Source of the DNA: Spirochaetae bacterium HGW-Spirochaetae-3
Lineage (GTDB): Bacteria > Spirochaetota > Spirochaetia > Treponematales > UBA12059
Assembly (NCBI GenBank): GCA_002839315.1
Contig: PGXV01000004.1
Coordinates: 286,787 to 350,786, forward strand
DNA: 64,000 nt
Reading direction: 5' to 3'
The notes under the pieces are model-generated. The model searched no databases, was not told the DNA's origin, and saw nothing but the letters and a program-made list of their open reading frames with translations. Shown here in pieces: positions 32,546 through 40,638 of the stretch (within the stretch, counting starts at the first letter, position 1; the number at the start of each line of letters is the position of its first letter). The position numbers and the translations under genes were made by a program.

Positions 32546-34642
32546 TTAGTCTTCCTCGGCTTCCTGTATGCGGAACGCCGCGGCGGCCTTGGCCACGTCA
32601 TCGGCTATCTTGCCCGATATCGGCGCGTAGTGGTCGAACTCGACCTCGAATCCGCCGGTACCGCTGGTCATGGCCTTGAGGTCTATCGAGTATCGTAGCA
32701 ACTCGGCCTGCGGCACCTCAGCCTTGATATCGACTATCCCGCCGCCCATCGGCTCCTGGCCGGAGATCCGGCCGCGCCTGCCAGAGAGGTCAGACATCAC
32801 GTCGCCCAGGTACTTCTCGTCGACGAATACCATAAGCCTCATGACGGGCTCGAGCAGGGTGGCGCCGGCGTTCTTGCACGCATCGCGGAACGCGCCGCGG
32901 GCGGCGATCTTGAACGCCATCTCGGAGGAGTCCACGGGGTGCTCCTTGCCGTCGGTCAGTATCGACTTTACGTCGACGACCGGGTAGCCCGCGATGGTAC
33001 CGAACTCCATAGCCTGGTGTATGCCCTTCTCGATACCGGGGATGAAGCCCTTGGAAACCGCCCCGCCGAATACCTTGTTCTCGAACTGGTACCCCGTCCC
33101 TCGCGGCAACGGTTCGACCTCCATGACGACGCGCGCGTACTGGCCGTGGCCGCCGGTCTGCTTCTTGTGCGTATGCTCGCCGCCTGAATGCTTGGAGATA
33201 GTCTCGCGGTACGCGATACGCGGAAGGCGGGTCTCTACCTCTATCTTCTGAGAATGGCGCACCTTATCGAGGAGGATATTAAGGTGCAGCTCGCCCATGC
33301 CGGCTATGACCGTCTCCTTGGTCTCTCCGTCGAAGTGTATGGTAAAGGTCTTGTCCTCCTCGGCGGCCTTGTGGAGGAGCTCCGATAGCTTATCCTCTTC
33401 CTTCTTCGATACCGCGCTGATGGCGACGGCGTGGATCGGCTGCGGCAGGTGTAGCGGAAGGAACGACAGCGGCGTATCGGGAGCGGTGATGGATTCGTTG
33501 GTCTTCAGCGACGCGCTCTTGGTAAGAATGCCTATATCGCCGGCGCGAAGGTCATGGACCTCCTCGAGCTTCTTGCCCTGAGCCGTATATAGCTTGCCTA
33601 CCTTCTCCTTCTTGTTCTCCTGTACGTTGAGTATCTCCATGTCCACGGATAGCACTCCGTGCACGACCTTGACGTAGGAGAGGCGACCGGAGAACTGGTC
33701 TATCTGTGTCTTGATGACGAGGGCCGCGAGCGGCGCGTTCTCGTCGACCGAGAGGACGGACTCGGTTCCGTCGGCCGCGGTCACCCTCTCGGTGGAGAGC
33801 TGCGACGGCGCTGGCGCTATCATCGCCAGGAAATCGAGTAGCGCGGCCATGCCCGAGTTCATGATGGCGGCTCCGGCGAACGCCGGTACTACGTGATTGG
33901 ACGCGAGCGCCTCCGAGAGCCCCTTGACGATCTCGGCCTGCGATAACGTCCCCTCGGACAGGTATTTCTCCATCAGCTCATCGTCGCCGTCGGCGGCGGC
34001 CTCTGACAGCACGGCCCTGGCTTCGGTCACAGCGTTGGCGAATTCGGCCGGAACCGGCGAGGCGACCTCCTTCTGATCATGAGAGGCCGGCAGTAAGTAC
34101 GCCTTCTGGTTCAATACGTCGATGACGCCCTTATACTCGGCGCCCTCGCCCATGGGTATGGTAATAGCCGCTGGGGCCAGCTTGAATTTCTCTTTAATAT
34201 CGTCGAGGGTGCCCTGAAATGATGAGCGATCCTCGTCGAGCTTGTTGACGAATACCATCCGCGGCTTGACGCGGGATTCCAGGTTACGCCAGATCTTTAT
34301 CGTCTCTATCTGCACTCCGGCTCGAGCGTCCACCAACACCAGGGCGGATTCGCATGAGCGCAAGGCCAGGATGACGTCACCGATAAAATCCGAGGAACCG
34401 GGAGTATCGATGAAGTTGATCTTCTTCTCGCCAATACACGCGTGCGCGAGCGAGGCGTGTACCGAAATTTTCCGCTCGATCTCCTCTTCCGCGTAGTCGC
34501 TCACCGTCTTGCCGAACTCTATGGTCTCTGGCTTCTGGATGGCGCCCGCACTGAAGAGGAGATGTTCGAGCAGGCTTGTTTTACCCGTGCTACCGTGGCC
34601 CGCAAGGGCCACGTTCCTAATGAGATCGGTCGTGTAGGTCAT
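32546..34642 (-). CDS. EF-G-like translational GTPase (second EF-G type)
   Basis: Protein of 698 residues with the full EF-G domain order. G1 reads AGHGSTGKTSLLEHLLF instead of the canonical AHIDAGKT, the G2 region is ERKISVHASLA, G3 is FIDTPGSSDFIGDV and G4 is VNKLDED. Domains III-V show VIAGMGELHLNILLDKV, KQTGGHGQYARVVMEVEPL and RRGRISGQEPMGG. These deviations are typical of FusA2-type paralogues, which work in ribosome recycling or remain undefined, rather than of the main elongation factor. It is monocistronic, with AAGGAG eight bases before the ATG and an intrinsic terminator. Confidence 0.9.
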   Translation of the reverse strand: MTYTTDLIRNVALAGHGSTGKTSLLEHLLFSAGAIQKPETIEFGKTVSDYAEEEIERKISVHASLAHACIGEKKINFIDTPGSSDFIGDVILALRSCESALVLVDARAGVQIETIKIWRNLESRVKPRMVFVNKLDEDRSSFQGTLDDIKEKFKLAPAAITIPMGEGAEYKGVIDVLNQKAYLLPASHDQKEVASPVPAEFANAVTEARAVLSEAAADGDDELMEKYLSEGTLSQAEIVKGLSEALASNHVVPAFAGAAIMNSGMAALLDFLAMIAPAPSQLSTERVTAADGTESVLSVDENAPLAALVIKTQIDQFSGRLSYVKVVHGVLSVDMEILNVQENKKEKVGKLYTAQGKKLEEVHDLRAGDIGILTKSASLKTNESITAPDTPLSFLPLHLPQPIHAVAISAVSKKEEDKLSELLHKAAEEDKTFTIHFDGETKETVIAGMGELHLNILLDKVRHSQKIEVETRLPRIAYRETISKHSGGEHTHKKQTGGHGQYARVVMEVEPLPRGTGYQFENKVFGGAVSKGFIPGIEKGIHQAMEFGTIAGYPVVDVKSILTDGKEHPVDSSEMAFKIAARGAFRDACKNAGATLLEPVMRLMVFVDEKYLGDVMSDLSGRRGRISGQEPMGGGIVDIKAEVPQAELLRYSIDLKAMTSGTGGFEVEFDHYAPISGKIADDVAKAAAAFRIQEAEED

Positions 34643-34813
34643 TGACGCGCTCCTTAAGGAAGTTTCGAGGTCCGTCGCGCCGAGTACTATCCGGAGCCGG
34701 GCCTCCTGACGGAACAGTAGAACCGTTTCGTACTGATTTTCGAATGATGGAACCTATTTATCGAGTTGTCAAGAAAAAGCAGGCTACGCGGAAGGGAAGG
34801 ATGGACGGATCGA

Positions 34814-34843
34814 TTGACAAAGGCTGATATCGCGGCTTATACA
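34814..34843 (+). promoter_or_regulatory. tRNA promoter
   Basis: TTGACA (34814-34819), 18 bases, TATACA (34838-34843). The -10 ends 11 bases before the mature 5' end of tRNA-Pro, so transcription starts a few bases upstream of it. Confidence 0.75.
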
Positions 34844-34854
34844 ATAGCACTATT

Positions 34855-34927
34855 CGGGACGTAGCCTAGCGGCTAAGGCGCCAGCTTTGGGAGCTGGATA
34901 CCGGGGGTTCGAATCCCCCCGTCCCGA
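34855..34927 (+). tRNA. tRNA-Pro (anticodon TGG)
   Basis: A 73-base cloverleaf. The acceptor stem pairs CGGGACG with CGTCCCG, the anticodon arm is CCAGC-TTTGGGA-GCTGG with anticodon TGG, and the T arm is GGGGG-TTCGAAT-CCCCC. The discriminator is A and CCA is not encoded. Confidence 0.95.
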
Positions 34928-34931
34928 CGAC

Positions 34932-35005
34932 GGGATCATAGCTCATCTGGATAGAGCAACGGCCTTCTAAGCCGTAGGTGGTGGGTTCGAGCCCCGCTGG
35001 TCCCA
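34932..35005 (+). tRNA. tRNA-Arg (anticodon TCT)
   Basis: A 74-base cloverleaf four bases after tRNA-Pro. The acceptor pairs GGGATCA with TGGTCCC including one G-U pair, the anticodon arm is ACGGC-CTTCTAA-GCCGT with anticodon TCT (reads AGA/AGG), and the T arm is GTGGG-TTCGAGC-CCCGC. CCA is not encoded. The two tRNAs are probably one transcript. Confidence 0.95.
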
Positions 35006-35013
35006 ATTTTCCT

Positions 35014-35643
35014 TTATCTGCGATCGCGTTTCAGCCGCTTGACGCCGAGGATGGCCGCTCCCGCGACGTAGAGCGCCGACAGTATCGCTCCGAGCCATTC
35101 CATCCGCATGAAGAAGAGCGCGACTCCTAACGCCGCGACGATGAAGCACGCGATGGCGATGGCAAGGTACTTCATGGCGCCAGGCATGCCGTCCTTGACG
35201 GCCTCTTCAAGCAGGACAGGATAGGCGACGGCGCTGGCGGCCAGCATGGCCGGTATCAGCAGAGCATAGACGCGGTTAGAATCGCCCCACGACAGCACGG
35301 TATGGGCCAATCCGAAGACAGAAAGCGACCCGGCCATGAACGAGACCAGTCGCTCGTATTCCATGCCCCGCGCGAGGCCGTTGAATCCGACGGCCACGTA
35401 ATACGTCGCGGTGCTCAGACCGAAGGGCAGCAGCCAATAGCGGGCGAAGAAAGATAAGACCAGGAGCGGAGAGCCCCACGTCGGCGCCAATATCGGCCGG
35501 AACAGGAGCCAGACGAGAACGGCTGGGATTCCGAATAGCAAGCCCCTGGCGAAGGGACGTCCCCGCCATTCACCCGACCGAAAGGTCCAGGCGGCGACCG
35601 TGAAAAAGCATAGCGGCATCGATAGCAGTGAAAAAGCATACAT
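35014..35643 (-). CDS. polytopic membrane protein of unknown function
   Basis: Protein of 209 residues with about six hydrophobic helices (YAFSLLSMPLCFFTVAAW, GLLFGIPAVLVWLLF, PLLVLSFFARYWLLPFGL, LLIPAMLAASAVAYPVLLEEA, YLAIAIACFIVAALGVALFF, LGAILSALYVAGAAILGV) and a basic C-terminus LKRLKRDRR expected inside the cell. I do not recognise a family. Its 3' end stops 8 bases from the tRNA-Arg end. A weak promoter (TTGCCT-N17-TAGCCT) ends nine bases before the ATG. Confidence 0.7.
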   Translation of the reverse strand: MYAFSLLSMPLCFFTVAAWTFRSGEWRGRPFARGLLFGIPAVLVWLLFRPILAPTWGSPLLVLSFFARYWLLPFGLSTATYYVAVGFNGLARGMEYERLVSFMAGSLSVFGLAHTVLSWGDSNRVYALLIPAMLAASAVAYPVLLEEAVKDGMPGAMKYLAIAIACFIVAALGVALFFMRMEWLGAILSALYVAGAAILGVKRLKRDRR

Positions 35644-35711
35644 AAGGCCATAAGGCTACCACGGCGGAGCCGCCGAGGCAAGAGAGGGGCGAGGATCGGA
35701 GAGTCTCGCCG

Positions 35712-36113
35712 CTAGAACATCGAGAGCAGGTCGATATGATCCTGGGCCCAGCTGGCGAATTTCCTGCTCGCGTCGGCCAAGGCCTTGACCGTCTGCTTCG
35801 GTTCCTCGTCCTGTATGGACTCCGAGAACGCGTCCAGCGACGCGGCGAAGGCCCTTTCATGGGAGACGAGGGCCTGAAGCAATTCTTCCGGTCCGGACCC
35901 GGCCGCAATCTCAATGCGCGGGACGACGCCCGTATAAAGCGCGTCGAGGGGGCGCAATACCACGATATGCTCGATCTTCTGTCGTAGTACCGACTCGATA
36001 ACCTTACGTATGGCAGGAGCCTGTACGGCCTTTCCCGATTCTCGGTACGCTAGCACGGCCTCTTCGCAGACAGCGGATAGAGTCGAAGAAGCGGATTGGA
36101 CTTTTTCATTCAT
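35712..36113 (-). CDS. small all-helical hypothetical protein
   Basis: Protein of 133 residues, soluble and almost entirely helical by pattern (NEKVQSASSTLSAVCEEAVLAY, LVSHERAFAASLDAFSESIQ, TVKALADASRKFASWAQDHIDLL). It could be a small helical bundle but no ligand residues are diagnostic, and I assign no function. It has a strong promoter (TTGACA-N17-TATCGT) ending six bases before the ATG and no Shine-Dalgarno sequence. It is divergent from infC. Confidence 0.7.
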   Translation of the reverse strand: MNEKVQSASSTLSAVCEEAVLAYRESGKAVQAPAIRKVIESVLRQKIEHIVVLRPLDALYTGVVPRIEIAAGSGPEELLQALVSHERAFAASLDAFSESIQDEEPKQTVKALADASRKFASWAQDHIDLLSMF

Positions 36114-36119
36114 AATGTA

Positions 36120-36148
36120 ACGATAGTATTAACATTCGCGCATGTCAA
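36120..36148 (-). promoter_or_regulatory. promoter for the 36113 gene, leaderless geometry
   Basis: Minus strand TTGACA (36143-36148), 17 bases, TATCGT (36120-36125), then six bases to the ATG at 36113. TACTAT also occurs nearby but with too short a spacer. Confidence 0.55.
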
Positions 36149-36177
36149 ACATGATTTAAGATAGATCGTACGACCCT

Positions 36178-36207
36178 TTGACGCGACGATGGTCCCTATG
36201 CTAGAAT
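36178..36207 (+). promoter_or_regulatory. infC operon promoter
   Basis: TTGACG (36178-36183), 18 bases, TAGAAT (36202-36207). The leader to infC is about 38 bases and ends in the strong Shine-Dalgarno AAGGAGGT (36241-36248). Confidence 0.7.
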
Positions 36208-36251
36208 GACCGCAACAATAGAAATTTGCAGGGTAAACCGAAGGAGGTCCA

Positions 36252-36830
36252 TTGGCGGACAACAAGAATCTGCGGACCAATGATCAGATCAGGGTCCGTG
36301 AAGTGCGATTAATTGACGATGCCGGAGAGCAGAAGGGCGTATTACCCACGGCGGAGGCCCTTCGCATGGCCAAGGAGCTTGGCCTCGACCTCGTCGAGAT
36401 AGCGCCGCAATCGATTCCGCCGGTGTGCAAGATCCTCGACTACGGTAAATTCAAGTTCGAGCAAGAGAAGAAGCTGAAAGACAACCGGAAGCACCAGAAG
36501 ATCGTCAAGATTAAGGAAGTCCGGATGCAGCCGAAGATCGACGATCACGACCTGGACTTCAAGTCCAAGCACGTGCGCGGGTTCCTCCTCGAAGGGAACA
36601 AGGTCAAGGTTACCATACGCTTCAGGGGCCGCGAGTTGGCCCATACCGAGATCGGCGAGGAAGTGCTCAAGAGCGTCCTCACCAAGATCGAAGGACTTTA
36701 CGTCATGGAGAGCCCCCCGAGGATGGAAGGGCGATTCATGTCGATGATGCTTATACCCAAGGCTCCGGTTATCAAGAAACCGGAAGCACCGCGGCCCCAA
36801 GCGGACGCCGCGCCAGAGACTACAGCCTGA
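36252..36830 (+). CDS. infC: translation initiation factor IF-3 (TTG start)
   Basis: Protein of 192 residues. The N-terminal domain has [28 protein letters not shown] and the [26 protein letters not shown] linker region, and the C-terminal domain has [31 protein letters not shown] and the [17 protein letters not shown] end. IF-3 keeps 30S subunits free and checks start codons. The only in-frame start after AAGGAGG is TTG. Rare start codons on infC are a known autoregulatory device, usually AUU/AUC elsewhere. rpmI follows after 13 bases and rplT later, the classical order. Confidence 0.97.
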   Translation: MADNKNLRTNDQIRVREVRLIDDAGEQKGVLPTAEALRMAKELGLDLVEIAPQSIPPVCKILDYGKFKFEQEKKLKDNRKHQKIVKIKEVRMQPKIDDHDLDFKSKHVRGFLLEGNKVKVTIRFRGRELAHTEIGEEVLKSVLTKIEGLYVMESPPRMEGRFMSMMLIPKAPVIKKPEAPRPQADAAPETTA

Positions 36831-36843
36831 AGGATGGATTGTA

Positions 36844-37044
36844 ATGCCTAAGATGAAGACGAAGCGGGCGGCCGCTAAACGCTTTACGCTAACTGCGGAC
36901 GGCAAGGTCAAGTACAAGAAGATGAATACTCGTCATATCCTTACCAAGAAGACGTCGAAGCGCAAGCGCCATCTCCGTAAGGCCGGTTTCGTAGCGGCCG
37001 GACCGGTGCACATGATCAAGAAAAAGCTCCTTCCGTACGGTTAA
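36844..37044 (+). CDS. rpmI: 50S ribosomal protein L35
   Basis: A basic protein of 66 residues with the L35 pattern [37 protein letters not shown] and the end IKKKLLPYG. It lies between infC and rplT as in most bacteria. Confidence 0.97.
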   Translation: MPKMKTKRAAAKRFTLTADGKVKYKKMNTRHILTKKTSKRKRHLRKAGFVAAGPVHMIKKKLLPYG

Positions 37045-37056
37045 GACCGCAAGCGG

Positions 37057-37159
37057 CTCTTCGCCCCGTTAGGGCCGCCTGAAGGATAGCCGAAGAGGAC
37101 GTACAGCGCCCGAACGGGCGTGTTGGCGGCGGTATTCGTATACCGTCGCCTGAGTTTTT
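37057..37159 (+). promoter_or_regulatory. structured rpmI-rplT leader with terminator-like hairpin
   Basis: The unusually long 136-base gap before rplT contains three pairings: CTCTTCG (37057-37063) with CGAAGAG (37091-37097), CGCCC/GGGCG around a GAAC loop (37107-37120), and an 11-bp stem 37125-37135/37140-37150 followed by TGAG and five T (37155-37159). The last element looks like an attenuator. In other bacteria L20 represses this operon by binding structured RNA, so an L20-responsive leader is plausible here. Confidence 0.5.
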
Positions 37160-37180
37160 ATACTATCAAGGAGATTTATC

Positions 37181-37543
37181 ATGCCCAGAGCAGTAGACGG
37201 CACCAGGCGAAAGGATCATCGCAAGAAGATCCTCAAGCTGGCCAAGGGATACTACGGACGCAGGTCCACCAACCATAAGACCGCCAAGGACGCCGTTGCC
37301 AAGGCGCTGATGTACGCGTATCGCGATCGCCGCGACAAGAAGCCGACCTTCCGCGCCCTCTGGATCACGCGTATCAACGCCGCGTGCAGGGCCGAGGGTA
37401 TCAGCTACAGCCGCTTTATCGAAGGCGCCGCCAAGATCAACATGACCATCGACCGCAAGGTCCTCTCCGATATCGCCATCCGCGACCCCGCCGCCTTCAA
37501 GGCGATAGTCGAGCAGGTCAAGGCGACGACGGTCAAGGCCTGA
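37181..37543 (+). CDS. rplT: 50S ribosomal protein L20
   Basis: Protein of 120 residues with [47 protein letters not shown] and [23 protein letters not shown], all L20 signatures. It binds 23S rRNA early in assembly and in many bacteria represses its own operon. AAGGAG precedes the ATG. The coiled-coil gene begins 4 bases after the stop, so the division genes downstream may share the message. Confidence 0.98.
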   Translation: MPRAVDGTRRKDHRKKILKLAKGYYGRRSTNHKTAKDAVAKALMYAYRDRRDKKPTFRALWITRINAACRAEGISYSRFIEGAAKINMTIDRKVLSDIAIRDPAAFKAIVEQVKATTVKA

Positions 37544-37547
37544 CGGA

Positions 37548-37937
37548 ATGATAAGCCTCGAGCAGGTACGCGCCCTTGAATCGCGCGTCGAGAAAGCCGT
37601 AACGCTGATCGCGTCCCTCCGCGCGGAGAACGCCTCTATGCGTTCCGGACTCGCCGCCGCCGAAACGCGCGTCGCCGAGCTCGAGGGCCTCGTCGCAGAC
37701 TTCCAGAAGGACCAGGCGAGGATAGAGGAAAGCATCGTCGAAGCGCTCCACAAGCTCGATTCTTTCGAGGACGCGGTGCACGAAGCTTCGACGAAGCCCT
37801 TACCCCCTCCCGTCAAGCCGGAGGCGCCCGTAAAGAAGCCGGACGCGATAGAGCCGGTAGCCCAAGAGGAAGACCTGGCCGCCCTGGAAGAGCAGACGCG
37901 TCCCGACGAGCCGTCGGACGCCCTCGATATATTCTAG
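37548..37937 (+). CDS. coiled-coil protein next to zapA (ZapB-like candidate)
   Basis: Protein of 129 residues. Residues 3-75 form a continuous coiled coil (LEQVRALESRVEKAVTLIASLRAE, VAELEGLVADFQKDQARIEES), followed by a Pro/Lys/Glu-rich flexible tail and a short acidic end PSDALDIF. No catalytic motif exists. ZapB in other bacteria is a small coiled-coil partner of ZapA, and the next gene here is zapA after one base, which suggests a division role. Homology to ZapB itself cannot be shown from coiled-coil sequence alone. Confidence 0.75.
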   Translation: MISLEQVRALESRVEKAVTLIASLRAENASMRSGLAAAETRVAELEGLVADFQKDQARIEESIVEALHKLDSFEDAVHEASTKPLPPPVKPEAPVKKPDAIEPVAQEEDLAALEEQTRPDEPSDALDIF

Positions 37938-37938
37938 G

Positions 37939-38289
37939 ATGGCCATCGAGACCGTGCGCGTAGAGCTGCTCGGAACCTCGTTCGTCATCCAGACCGATGA
38001 GAGCAGGGAATACGTCGAGTCTCTACTGGCGTACCTGGGATCAAAGATCGAGACCGTGAAGGCGTCATCCAAGGTGGACGATCCTTTGAAGGCTTCAATC
38101 CTGGCAGGCGTCTTCCTGGTAGATGAGCTGTACAGGGAACGGGTAGACGCGTCGGTCCGTTCCGGCTTATCGACCCCCGATATAGACGTCGGGGCCGTGG
38201 CCGAGCGGCTTATCACCAGGATCGACGATACGCTGCGAGAAGCTCCGGCGCAGGATAGCCCGAAAGACCGAATCGGAGGGGAACAATGA
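37939..38289 (+). CDS. zapA: ZapA-family cell division protein
   Basis: Protein of 116 residues starting VRVELLGTSFVIQTDESREYVESLLAYL, the ZapA N-terminal beta-alpha unit, followed by a long helix (DDPLKASILAGVFLVDELYRE) that in the family makes the antiparallel tetramer. ZapA crosslinks FtsZ protofilaments. The C-terminus is extended and polar. It overlaps the rpoZ start by 4 bases. Confidence 0.85.
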   Translation: MAIETVRVELLGTSFVIQTDESREYVESLLAYLGSKIETVKASSKVDDPLKASILAGVFLVDELYRERVDASVRSGLSTPDIDVGAVAERLITRIDDTLREAPAQDSPKDRIGGEQ

Positions 38290-38474
38290 GCATGCCGCTA
38301 GAGGATCTTTTCGAGTACGACGGCAACGCGTACGAATTCACCGTCGCCGTAAACAGGCGCGCCTACCAATTGGCCGTTCTCAAGACCCCCGAGGTCGAGA
38401 AGAACAACGGCAAGGTAGTATCCCTGGCGATGCGCCAAGTTTTCAGCAAGCAGATTGAGTACCGCTTCGAATAA
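38286..38474 (+). CDS. rpoZ: RNA polymerase omega subunit, short form
   Basis: Protein of 62 residues: MPLEDLFEYDGNAYEFTVAVNRRAYQLAV, then NNGKVVSLAMRQVFSKQIEYRFE. The pattern 'E..GN.YE.T.A..RRA.QL' and 'NGKVVS.A..Q....K..YR' fits omega, which helps fold the beta' subunit. Position before miaA supports this. It overlaps zapA by 4 bases and miaA by 20. Confidence 0.82.
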   Translation: MSMPLEDLFEYDGNAYEFTVAVNRRAYQLAVLKTPEVEKNNGKVVSLAMRQVFSKQIEYRFE

Positions 38475-39399
38475 GGTACTGATACTCTTCGGCCCGACCG
38501 CCGTCGGCAAGACGGCGACCGTGGAACGACTCGATGCGGACGACCGGCTTCCCAGGAGGCCGGTCGTCGTCGTATCGGCCGATTCGGTCCAGGTCTATCG
38601 CGGCCTGGACATAGGCTCGGCCAAGCCGAGCACGGCCGAACGCGCGAGAATACACCATGAGCTCATAGACATACTCGATCCGTCGGAGCCGTTCTCCGTA
38701 GGGGACTTCGTGCGCCTGGCGGACGGGGCATGCGAGAGCGCCGCGGCGACGGGCGCCCTACCCGTCCTGTCGGGCGGTACGGCGTACTATGTACGGGCGT
38801 TCCTGTACGGCCCTCCTCCCGCGCCTCCGTCGGATCCTGCCGTCAGGGCCGCGGTACAGTCGGAGCTGGAATCGCGCGGCCCCGACGCGCTGAGGGCGGA
38901 ACTAGCGCGCGTCGATCCGGATAGCGCCGCTCGTATAGCGCCGGCCGACCTGTACAGGACGGCGAGGGCGATCGAGGTGTACCGCTGTTCAGGCAGGCCG
39001 CTGTCATCCTTCACGCCTCATGCAAGGCCGCGTACGCGCTGGGACAGCCTCGTGATCGGCCTGGACAGGCCGCGCGCCGAGCTGTACGCGCGCATAGACG
39101 CCCGCGTCGACGCGATGCTGTCGGCGGGACTCCATCGCGAGGTCGAGGCGTTGGTCGCCGCCGGCTTCGGTCCTAACGACCCTGGGATGAGGGCGATAGG
39201 CTACGCTGAATTCCTGGACGCGGATTCGGACGAGGACGCGGTTCGCGCGGCCATTCAGATGCATACGAGACGATACGCCAAGCGCCAGCTTACCTTCATG
39301 CGCGGCATTCCCGGCGTCCGGTGGTTCGACGCCGACGATTACGAAGGCGTCCTCGGGACGACGGCCGCGTGGCTCAACGAAGGCATTACAGCCCCCTGA
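38455..39399 (+). CDS. miaA: tRNA dimethylallyltransferase MiaA (TTG start)
   Basis: Protein of 314 residues that attaches a dimethylallyl group to A37 of tRNAs reading UNN codons. It shows the P-loop LILFGPTAVGKTATVE, the DSVQVYRGLDIGSAKPS substrate loop, HHELIDILDP, LPVLSGGTAYYVRAFLYG and YRTARAIEVYRCSGRPLS, then TRRYAKRQLTFMR near the end. The start is TTG, 20 bases inside rpoZ, with the first residues STASNK. The 3' end overlaps nrdG tail to tail by 14 bases. Confidence 0.96.
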   Translation: MSTASNKVLILFGPTAVGKTATVERLDADDRLPRRPVVVVSADSVQVYRGLDIGSAKPSTAERARIHHELIDILDPSEPFSVGDFVRLADGACESAAATGALPVLSGGTAYYVRAFLYGPPPAPPSDPAVRAAVQSELESRGPDALRAELARVDPDSAARIAPADLYRTARAIEVYRCSGRPLSSFTPHARPRTRWDSLVIGLDRPRAELYARIDARVDAMLSAGLHREVEALVAAGFGPNDPGMRAIGYAEFLDADSDEDAVRAAIQMHTRRYAKRQLTFMRGIPGVRWFDADDYEGVLGTTAAWLNEGITAP

Positions 39400-40081
39400 T
39401 CCTCGCCTGCGGCGCCTTGCGGCGGATTATCCCGAGCAAACCACCTAGTCGATCCTCGGTATACGGCGACGCGCCCGATGCCCAGTCAGGATCGAGCACG
39501 CGACCGGGGCGGTACCGTTGCAGGAATACCGGGTCCTCGGGCTCGAGCAACCCGGCCATCTCCTCCGCGTCCTCCTCGGTGAATAGGCCCGGCGCGCATG
39601 TTATCCTGAATTCGTACTCGGCGCCCGAAGCCCTTACCGCGGCGACGGAGCGACGTATCCGATCGGCCGCGTCCGAGGGAGCGCCCGGCCATAGTTCGGC
39701 ATACCGCGCCGGAGACGTCTTCAGATCCATCGCTATGTAGTCGGCCCCGACGGGAGCGATGCGCTCGGGCAAGGTGCCGTTGGTATCGAGCTTGACCAGG
39801 TAGCCGAGACTCCGGATCTCGCCGGCCAGGGCCGGCAGGTCGGGATGCAGGGTCGGCTCGCCGCCCGACAGGACGACTCCCGACAGCAAGCGGCGCCTCC
39901 GCTCGAGGAACAGCAACGCGTCCTCGACGGACGACAGGCCGTGGTCGTACTCGCCCGACGCGTCTACGAGATCCGGATTATGGCAATACGGACAGCGCAT
40001 ATCGCACCCCGCCGTGAAAAGCACGGCGGATACGCGCCCCGGGTAGTCGACGAGGCTGGTCTTCTGGATGCCGAGGCGCAC
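39386..40081 (-). CDS. nrdG: anaerobic ribonucleotide reductase activase, NrdG2 type
   Basis: Radical-SAM enzyme of 231 residues. It starts at GTG and reads RLGIQKTSLVDYPGRVSAVLF, then the cluster motif CDMRCPYC (Cx3Cx2C), SGGEPTLHPDLPAL and KLDTNGTLPE. It uses a 4Fe-4S cluster and S-adenosylmethionine to put a glycyl radical on NrdD; here the target glycine lies in the gene immediately upstream, one base away. The opening and length match the NrdG2 subtype paired with redoxin-dependent class III reductases. It is the last gene of the nrdR operon. Confidence 0.92.
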   Translation of the reverse strand: MRLGIQKTSLVDYPGRVSAVLFTAGCDMRCPYCHNPDLVDASGEYDHGLSSVEDALLFLERRRRLLSGVVLSGGEPTLHPDLPALAGEIRSLGYLVKLDTNGTLPERIAPVGADYIAMDLKTSPARYAELWPGAPSDAADRIRRSVAAVRASGAEYEFRITCAPGLFTEEDAEEMAGLLEPEDPVFLQRYRPGRVLDPDWASGASPYTEDRLGGLLGIIRRKAPQARIRGL

Positions 40082-40082
40082 G

Positions 40083-40562
40083 TTATGCTATCGAGGCCTC
40101 GAGCGCGCCCTTGACAACCGGCTGGATGAGCGGCTCGAGCTGTCGGCGGGAATGAGCGCGCGACACCTGCGATCCGTCCGCGCCGAGCAGGATGGCGGTC
40201 GGGGTAGACAGCACCTCGTAGCGCCTGGCGAGATCGAGCCCCTCGTCGGTATCGACGTCAACGACGACGCCCGGCAGGCCGCTCGCTCCAAGATACTCCT
40301 TGACGGGCGGGCAGTTGGGACAGGCCGCTCGCGAGAAGAGCATATACGAGACCGTATCCCGCGTCTCCGCGGCGCGGGCGGTCGACGGGAACGAAAATTC
40401 CTTGCGCTTGCCGAATTCCTCGCGCTTACCGGCGTTCCAGTTCCTGACGGACCGGTAATAGCCGACGATACGGCTATAGACCTCGGTCGGCGTTCCCTCG
40501 ACCGTCAACAGCTCGGCCTTGAGCTGCGCCAACCTCGCCTCTTTCGATTCAATCGCTATCAT
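40083..40562 (-). CDS. detached NrdD glycyl-radical domain fused to a thioredoxin-like domain
   Basis: Protein of 159 residues. Residues 1-22 form an amphipathic helix (ESKEARLAQLKAELL). Residues 25-56 read TEVYSRIVGYYRSVRNWNAG followed by a KREEF...RKEF stretch, the exact C-terminal glycyl-radical loop of class III ribonucleotide reductases, with Gly34 as the expected radical residue. Residues ~70-159 form a thioredoxin-like fold with the redox motif CPNC (81-84), PVKEYLGASG, a cis-Pro STPTAILL and a C-terminal helix. The ATG has GGGAGGA three bases upstream. It lies between nrdD, which lacks this loop, and nrdG. I infer that it supplies the radical and possibly the electrons in trans. Confidence 0.88.
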   Translation of the reverse strand: MIAIESKEARLAQLKAELLTVEGTPTEVYSRIVGYYRSVRNWNAGKREEFGKRKEFSFPSTARAAETRDTVSYMLFSRAACPNCPPVKEYLGASGLPGVVVDVDTDEGLDLARRYEVLSTPTAILLGADGSQVSRAHSRRQLEPLIQPVVKGALEASIA

Positions 40563-40638
40563 CGTTCCTCCCCTGGATTTTAGTTCTGCGGTCCCGTACT
40601 CGTTGGCCCGGCACGTATCGGTCCCGTTCAGGATATTC

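Noticed and set aside
34642-34827. Short plus-strand frame between the EF-G-like gene and the tRNAs
   Set aside because: No ribosome-binding site or conserved pattern, and it overlaps the likely promoters of both neighbours.
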